From contig CAAGLJ010000237.1 in assembly GCA_900770785.1 (NCBI GenBank), positions 1-18,454 on the forward strand: a stretch of 18,454 nucleotides of DNA, written 5' to 3'. The position numbers were made by a program, and so were the translations under genes. A model generated the notes under the pieces. It saw nothing but the letters and a program-made list of their open reading frames with translations. It ran no database searches and was not told the origin of the DNA. Origin of the DNA: Lachnospiraceae bacterium (lineage in GTDB: Bacteria > Bacillota > Clostridia > Lachnospirales > Lachnospiraceae). This document shows, in pieces, positions 13,965 through 18,454 of the stretch (position 1 is the first letter of the stretch; each line of letters opens with the position of its first letter).

Positions 13965-15266
13965 ATGAGTGAAAAAATGAGTAAAAAAATTCAACCATTA
14001 AAAGGAGAAATTTCCATTCCCGGGGACAAATCCATATCCCATAGAGCCGTTATGCTTGGCTCCCTGGCAAAGGGAACCACCGAAATCACCCATTTTCTCC
14101 AGGGCGAGGACTGCCTTTCCACTATTTCCTGTTTCCGAAAGCTGGGAATCGATATTGAAAACGATGAAAAAAGAATCCTCATTCATGGAAAAGGACTCCA
14201 TGGACTTACGGCTCCCAGGGAAATTCTGGACTGTGGAAATTCCGGAACCACCACCCGCCTGCTCTCCGGTATTTTAAGCGGGCAATCCTTCTCATCTACG
14301 TTGACAGGAGATGCTTCCATCCAGAAGCGCCCCATGAAACGAATAATTGACCCATTAAGTCAAATGGGAGCCTCCATTACCAGTCTAAGAAACAATAACT
14401 GTGCTCCCCTGACCGTTGAAGGAAAATCCTTAAAGGGTATTCACTACCACTCTCCCATAGCCTCTGCCCAGGTGAAATCAGCCGTTTTGCTGGCGGGACT
14501 TTACGCCGAAGGCCCAACCAGTGTTACGGAGCCTTATGTCAGCCGTAACCATTCCGAAATCATGCTGTCCGCCTTTGGCGCCAACGTATCCTGCCAGGAT
14601 ACTACTGCCACCATCCTGCCGGAGCCTGCTTTGGAGGGACAGAAGATCACCGTTCCCGGAGATATCTCTTCTGCTGCCTATTTTATTGCCGCAGGACTTC
14701 TTGTCCCGGGTTCAGAACTTTTATTGAAAAATGTGGGAATCAACCCTACCCGCGACGGTATCCTGCAGGCAGCTAAAGCAATGGGGGCCGATATTCAGCT
14801 GTTAAATCCGGGTAAAAGTAATGGTGAACAAACCGCAGATTTATTGATTACCTCTGCTCCCCTGAAGGGTACTGAAATTGGAGGTGCCCTGATTCCTGCC
14901 CTGATCGATGAAATACCCATTATTGCCATTATGGCTGCTTTTGCCGAAGGAACCACCATCATTAAGGATGCCGCTGAGCTTAAGGTGAAAGAAAGCAATC
15001 GTATTCAGGTAATGGCGGATAATCTTACTGCCCTGGGCTGTCCTGTGGAGCCCACCGAGGACGGCATGGTCATCCATGGCGGCCAGCCTCTGCATGGTGC
15101 AGTTATTGATTCCCATAAGGATCACCGTATAGCCATGAGCTTTGCCGTTGCCTCTCTCCTTATTGAAGGGGAAACCAGAATTCTGGATAAAGAATGTGTA
15201 CAAATCAGCTTCCCCGGATTTTATCATACTCTAAGCCGTCTGGCAGGACGGGAACTAAACCTTTAG
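13965..15266 (+). CDS. aroA: 3-phosphoshikimate 1-carboxyvinyltransferase (EPSP synthase)
   Basis: AroA joins PEP to shikimate-3-phosphate to make EPSP, the penultimate step to chorismate. The 433-residue length is standard. The motifs appear in order: PGDKSISHRA (K22), DCGNSGTTTRLLSG (90-102), GDASIQKRPM (115-124), SAQVKSAVLLAG, DISSAAYF, LIPALIDEIP with the catalytic-region D315, VKESNRI (341-347) and DHRIAMSFAV. The start is uncertain: ATG at 13965 and ATG at 13977 are both in frame and neither has a good Shine-Dalgarno; the second gives MSKKIQPLKG, closer to the usual N-terminus. It is the third gene of the aromatic operon, ending at a strong terminator. Confidence 0.97.
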   Translation: MSEKMSKKIQPLKGEISIPGDKSISHRAVMLGSLAKGTTEITHFLQGEDCLSTISCFRKLGIDIENDEKRILIHGKGLHGLTAPREILDCGNSGTTTRLLSGILSGQSFSSTLTGDASIQKRPMKRIIDPLSQMGASITSLRNNNCAPLTVEGKSLKGIHYHSPIASAQVKSAVLLAGLYAEGPTSVTEPYVSRNHSEIMLSAFGANVSCQDTTATILPEPALEGQKITVPGDISSAAYFIAAGLLVPGSELLLKNVGINPTRDGILQAAKAMGADIQLLNPGKSNGEQTADLLITSAPLKGTEIGGALIPALIDEIPIIAIMAAFAEGTTIIKDAAELKVKESNRIQVMADNLTALGCPVEPTEDGMVIHGGQPLHGAVIDSHKDHRIAMSFAVASLLIEGETRILDKECVQISFPGFYHTLSRLAGRELNL

Positions 15267-15269
15267 AAG

Positions 15270-15302
15270 CCAAAAAGGAACAGCACAGCTGTTCCTTTTT
15301 GG
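15270..15302 (+). terminator. Bidirectional terminator between aroA and queA
   Basis: CCAAAAAGGAACAGC (15270-15284) and GCTGTTCCTTTTTGG (15288-15302) form a perfect 15-bp stem with an ACA loop. Its T5 run works on the plus strand and its mirror (A5 read as T5) on the minus strand. It begins four bases after the aroA stop and touches the queA stop codon, so it serves both convergent genes. Confidence 0.92.
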
Positions 15303-16337
15303 TTACTCTATCAGCATGGCATCCCCAAAGGAGAAAAAGCGATATTTTTCTTTTACCGCTTCTGCATAGGCCTCCAGTACTCTTTCCCTTCCCGCAAAGG
15401 CAGAAACCAGCATCACCAGCGTGGATTCGGGAAGATGAAAATTGGTAATCAGCCCATCTAAAATCTTGAATCGATAGCCCGGATAAATAAAAATTTCTGT
15501 GTTTCCACAGCCTGCTTTTACCCTGCCTCTTTCATCAGCCGCACTTTCCAGAGTTCTGCAGCTGGTGGTTCCCACACAGATTACCCGGCGGCCTGCTTCC
15601 TTGGCACGATTAATCCTGTCCGCCGCTTCCTGGGCAATCTGATAATACTCTGCATGCATATGATGCTCCAGAATATTTTCCACCTTTACCGGACGAAAGG
15701 TTCCCAGACCAACGTGCAGAGTCACATAGGCAATATCCACTCCTCTGTCTTCGATTTCCTGTAAAAGTTCTCTGGTAAAGTGAAGTCCTGCCGTTGGAGC
15801 AGCGGCTGAGCCTTCATACCTGGCATATACCGTCTGATAACGGTTTTTATCCTGCAGTCTGTGGGTAATGTAGGGAGGAAGGGGCATCTCTCCCAGGCTG
15901 TCCAATACCTCTTCCCATATTCCTTCATATTCAAATCGAATAAGACGATTGCCTTCTTCCAAAATGTCCAGCACTTCTGCCCTGAGTCTTCCATCTCCAA
16001 AGGAAAGCCTTGCTCCAGGACGACACTTTTTTCCCGGTTTCACCAGCGTTTCCCAGAGATTATTTTCCTTCCGTTTAAGTAAAAGCACCTCTACTGCCGC
16101 CCTCGTATCCTCCTTTTCTCCCAACAGCCTTGCGGGAATCACTTTGGTATTATTCAGTACCAGACAATCTCCGGGCAGCAGATGATCCACAACATCCTTA
16201 AAGATTCTGTGCTTTATTTCTCCGGTAGACTTATTCAACACAAGAAGCCTTGAGGAAGAACGATCCTCCAGTGGGTCCTGTGCAATCAGCTCTTGTGGCA
16301 GGTCAAAATAAAAATCACTGGTTTTTAATTCCTTCAT
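15303..16337 (-). CDS. queA: S-adenosylmethionine:tRNA ribosyltransferase-isomerase
   Basis: QueA transfers the ribose of SAM to preQ1 at position 34 of GUN-anticodon tRNAs, giving epoxyqueuosine. The 344-residue length is normal. Family signatures are clear: DFYFDLPQELIAQDP, RSSSRLLVLNK, VLNNTKVIPARLLG, PLPPYI, YQTVYA, GSAAAPTAGLHFT, HVGLGTFRPV, GTTSCRTLESA, and FITNFHLPESTLVMLVSAFAG written here as LITNFHLPES and LVMLVSAFAG. The ATG has AAGGAG about 14 bases upstream, a longer spacing than usual. It lies downstream of the M18 aminopeptidase but behind that gene's terminator. No tgt is in view. Confidence 0.97.
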   Translation of the reverse strand: MKELKTSDFYFDLPQELIAQDPLEDRSSSRLLVLNKSTGEIKHRIFKDVVDHLLPGDCLVLNNTKVIPARLLGEKEDTRAAVEVLLLKRKENNLWETLVKPGKKCRPGARLSFGDGRLRAEVLDILEEGNRLIRFEYEGIWEEVLDSLGEMPLPPYITHRLQDKNRYQTVYARYEGSAAAPTAGLHFTRELLQEIEDRGVDIAYVTLHVGLGTFRPVKVENILEHHMHAEYYQIAQEAADRINRAKEAGRRVICVGTTSCRTLESAADERGRVKAGCGNTEIFIYPGYRFKILDGLITNFHLPESTLVMLVSAFAGRERVLEAYAEAVKEKYRFFSFGDAMLIE

Positions 16338-16366
16338 CGCTATTTTCTCTGCTCCTTTTTGATAAA

Positions 16367-16389
16367 TGCGGGGCCCTAAAAGCCCCGCA
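16367..16389 (-). terminator. Terminator after the M18 aminopeptidase gene
   Basis: On the minus strand TGCGGGGC (16389-16382) pairs with GCCCCGCA (16374-16367) over 8 GC-rich bp with a TTTTAGG loop, followed by TTTATC. The tail is short. It lies 17 bases after the aminopeptidase stop and ahead of the queA ribosome binding site, so some read-through into queA is plausible. Confidence 0.7.
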
Positions 16390-16406
16390 CCTTGCGTTTA
16401 AATGGA

Positions 16407-17816
16407 TTATGCCCGGAGGCAGGCTCTCTTTAAGAATGCCACATAGCCTCTTTTGGTTTCATACAAATCTGCCTTACTGATGGCCTCCCAGGGAGAATGC
16501 ATGCTCATTACTGCCACACCACAGTCAATCACATTCATGCCGTAAAGCGCCAGAATATAGGCGATGGTTCCGCCGCCACCCAAATCTACCCTGCCAAGCT
16601 CTGCGGTCTGATAAACTACATTTTCCTCTTCTAACAGATTTCGTATATGGGCAATATACTCTGCATTGGCATCGTTGGATCCGCTTTTTCCTCTTGAACC
16701 GGTAAACTTATTGAATACCATTCCCTGTCCCATAAAGGCCACATTCTTTTTATCAAAGGAAGAAGCAAAGGAGGGATCAAAGGCGGAACTTACATCAGAA
16801 GAGAGCATATCCGAGGCAGCCAGACATCTTCTTAAATTCAATTCACTGTATTCTCCTGCCAGATTCAATACCTCAGCAACCGTATTTTCAAAAAATCTGG
16901 ACTGCATTCCGGTAGCACCTACACTGCCGATTTCCTCTTTATCCACCAGAATACAGCAGGCCGTTCTTTCCAGATTTTCCACCTCCAGAATGGCTTTTAA
17001 GGAAGAGAAAGCACACACTCTGTCATCATGACCGTAGGCCAGAATAAGGCTTCGGTCAAAGCCTGCTTCTCTTGCTCTTCCCGCAGGAACGATTTCCAGC
17101 TCTGCGGACATAAAATCCTCTTCCTCTATAGCATAGGTCTCTTTTAAAATCTTTAATACACTCTTCTTAACCGCTTCTTTTTCTTCCTTCTCCTCTTTGT
17201 TTTCTGATTTCAGCGGCATATTGCCGATAATCAAATCCAAAGCCTCTCCTTCAATAACCTTGGCCGCCTTCTTTTCCAGCTGTTCAGCCGCCAGGTGGAT
17301 CAGTAAATCGGAAATAAAGAAAACCGGATCATTGTCATCCTCTCCAACATTGATTTCTACTGTGGTTCCGTCCTTTTTTACTACCACACCATGAATAGCC
17401 AGAGGCAGGGTTACCCACTGATATTTTTTTACCCCACCATAATAATGGGTATCCAGATAGGCCACTCCGCCATCTTCATAAAGAGGATTCTGCTTTACAT
17501 CCAGTCTGGGGGAATCAATGTGAGCTCCCAGAATATTCATTCCTTCCACTATGGGTTTGCTTCCAATCTGGAACATAATTACACTTTTGTTCATCCAGAC
17601 TGCATATACCTTGTCACCACTGGACAGTTTCTTTCCTTTTTTTATAGCCTGATTCAGTTCTACATAGCCTTCCTTCTCAATCATGTTTACCACCAGATCA
17701 GTGCATTCCCGCTCTGTTTTTCCATGATCCAGAAAATACATATATTCTTTGCCGAAAGCATCCACCTCTTCCAGCTGCTTTGCCGAAAAGGTATTCCAAA
17801 CATTTTTTCTTTCCAT
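16407..17816 (-). CDS. M18 family aminopeptidase (aminopeptidase I type)
   Basis: This is a cytosolic metallo-aminopeptidase with two metal ions that trims N-terminal residues from peptides. The protein is 469 residues. M18 metal and catalytic positions are in place: GAHIDSPRLD (H99 and D101), YGHDDR (D264/D265), DKEEIGS (E294/E295), AASDM (D336) and MHSPWE (H440). A Lys/Glu-rich insertion (about 204-218) is an unstructured-looking loop. Bacterial relatives are usually named ApeB, but I leave the symbol empty because substrate preference cannot be read here. Start: ATG with GGAG eight bases upstream. It follows pheT by 19 bases in the same direction, so it is probably co-transcribed with it. 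Confidence 0.93.
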   Translation of the reverse strand: MERKNVWNTFSAKQLEEVDAFGKEYMYFLDHGKTERECTDLVVNMIEKEGYVELNQAIKKGKKLSSGDKVYAVWMNKSVIMFQIGSKPIVEGMNILGAHIDSPRLDVKQNPLYEDGGVAYLDTHYYGGVKKYQWVTLPLAIHGVVVKKDGTTVEINVGEDDNDPVFFISDLLIHLAAEQLEKKAAKVIEGEALDLIIGNMPLKSENKEEKEEKEAVKKSVLKILKETYAIEEEDFMSAELEIVPAGRAREAGFDRSLILAYGHDDRVCAFSSLKAILEVENLERTACCILVDKEEIGSVGATGMQSRFFENTVAEVLNLAGEYSELNLRRCLAASDMLSSDVSSAFDPSFASSFDKKNVAFMGQGMVFNKFTGSRGKSGSNDANAEYIAHIRNLLEEENVVYQTAELGRVDLGGGGTIAYILALYGMNVIDCGVAVMSMHSPWEAISKADLYETKRGYVAFLKRACLRA

Positions 17817-17835
17817 ATATTTCTCCGTTTCTTAT

Positions 17836-18454
17836 TTATTGTCTCAATTCAATACCCATGCCTTCAAGGCCATTTAAAATCTTTCGCATGGTTGCCGTAA
17901 CATCCTGTTCCTCAAGGGTCCGGTCTTTTGCCCTGAAGGTAAGCGAATATGCCATAGATTTAAAACCGGGCTTAATCTGTACTCCCTCATAAATATCAAA
18001 AAGCTCACAGGACTCCAGCAGCTTTCCCCCCCTCTGGGTGAATACGGCTTCAATCTGTCCCGCCAGAATCTCTCTGGGTACTACCATACTGATATCTCTG
18101 GTCACTGCCGGATACTTGGCAATTCCCTCATATTTGCGGCTAAAGGTGGCAAAGGGCTGAACATTTGGCATATCCAGTACCGCCACATAGGTTTTGGCTC
18201 CCAGATCATAGTTATCCAGTACTGCCGGATGAACCTCACCCAAATATCCCAGAGTCACTCCCTCGTAGACAATGTTTGCCTGACGGCCGGGGTGCAAAAA
18301 GCTCTTGCCTGCATTGGGATTATAGGAAACCTTTTTGGTAAGGCCAATCGCATCAAAATACTCTTCAATAACCCCTTTCATGGTAAAGAAGTCACCCTCT
18401 CCATAAAAGCCCAGGGTAAACTGCATTCTTTCCTCAGGAAGCTCTGTAAGAGGA
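17836..18454 (-). CDS. pheT: Phenylalanyl-tRNA synthetase beta subunit, C-terminal part (cut by the window edge)
   Basis: The frame is open through the right edge at 18454; the 5' part lies outside the window. The visible residues (about 205) start in the catalytic-like core (LTELPEERMQFTLGFYG, GDFFTMKGVIEEYFDAIGL) and continue through HPGRQANIVYEGVTLGYLGEVHP. They end in the FDX-ACB anticodon-binding domain: YPAVTRDISMVV, then LFDIYEGVQIKPGFKSMAYS and the closing helix. The beta subunit pairs with PheS to charge tRNA-Phe and carries the editing site, which is not in view. The M18 aminopeptidase gene follows after 19 bases with no terminator. Confidence 0.95.
   Translation of the reverse strand, partial: PLTELPEERMQFTLGFYGEGDFFTMKGVIEEYFDAIGLTKKVSYNPNAGKSFLHPGRQANIVYEGVTLGYLGEVHPAVLDNYDLGAKTYVAVLDMPNVQPFATFSRKYEGIAKYPAVTRDISMVVPREILAGQIEAVFTQRGGKLLESCELFDIYEGVQIKPGFKSMAYSLTFRAKDRTLEEQDVTATMRKILNGLEGMGIELRQ

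Noticed and set aside
17391..17900. 169-codon open frame on the plus strand
   Set aside because: It lies antisense to the M18 aminopeptidase and the end of pheT, has no ribosome binding site or family resemblance, and reads as a Phe/Ile/Leu-rich shadow of well-conserved genes.

Overview
The window looks like part of a chromosome from a spore-forming member of the Clostridia, most likely Lachnospiraceae. The inference rests on several things: a glmS ribozyme ahead of glmS; AICAR formyltransferase as a stand-alone protein next to a PurO-type IMP cyclohydrolase; a small, extremely Cys-rich protein of a kind common in that group; an EF-G paralogue with an altered G4 motif; and strong GGAGG-type ribosome binding sites with sigma-A promoters. 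Apart from a decayed fragment at the left edge it is mostly core metabolism. I see no CRISPR array, tRNA, rRNA, IS element or prophage gene.

Layout. Positions 1-411 hold a remnant of an AAA+ ATPase gene followed by a candidate sigma-K-type promoter. 412-651 encodes a 79-residue, 13-cysteine protein followed by two tandem hairpins. 808-1625 holds two overlapping genes for conserved helical proteins of unknown function. A hairpin at 1651-1702 separates them from the convergent glmS (1745-3568, minus), whose leader carries the self-cleaving glmS ribozyme (about 3607-3790) and a good sigma-A promoter (3855-3883).

4001-11466 is all on the minus strand. In transcription order it holds an EF-G-like GTPase, mazG (overlapping it by one base), then leuS with its own promoter, then a purO-type IMP cyclohydrolase and a stand-alone AICAR formyltransferase, ending at a terminator (3914-3962). 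The last two proteins together do the job of bifunctional PurH, the final two steps of IMP synthesis. The leuS-purO gap contains a possible leader peptide with three consecutive Leu codons in the arm of a hairpin.

A divergent promoter region (11467-11757) then drives a plus-strand aromatic amino acid operon: DAHP synthase (aroF), prephenate dehydrogenase with an ACT domain (tyrA) and EPSP synthase (aroA). It ends at a perfect 15-bp hairpin that also serves the convergent queA. The right end (minus strand) holds pheT (cut by the window edge), an M18 aminopeptidase and queA.

The least explained parts are the Cys-rich protein with its sporulation-type promoter, the linked helical protein pair, the leucine-codon leader before purO, and the 5'-terminal hairpins of the leuS and aroF transcripts. 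None of these is proven from sequence alone to be a new system.
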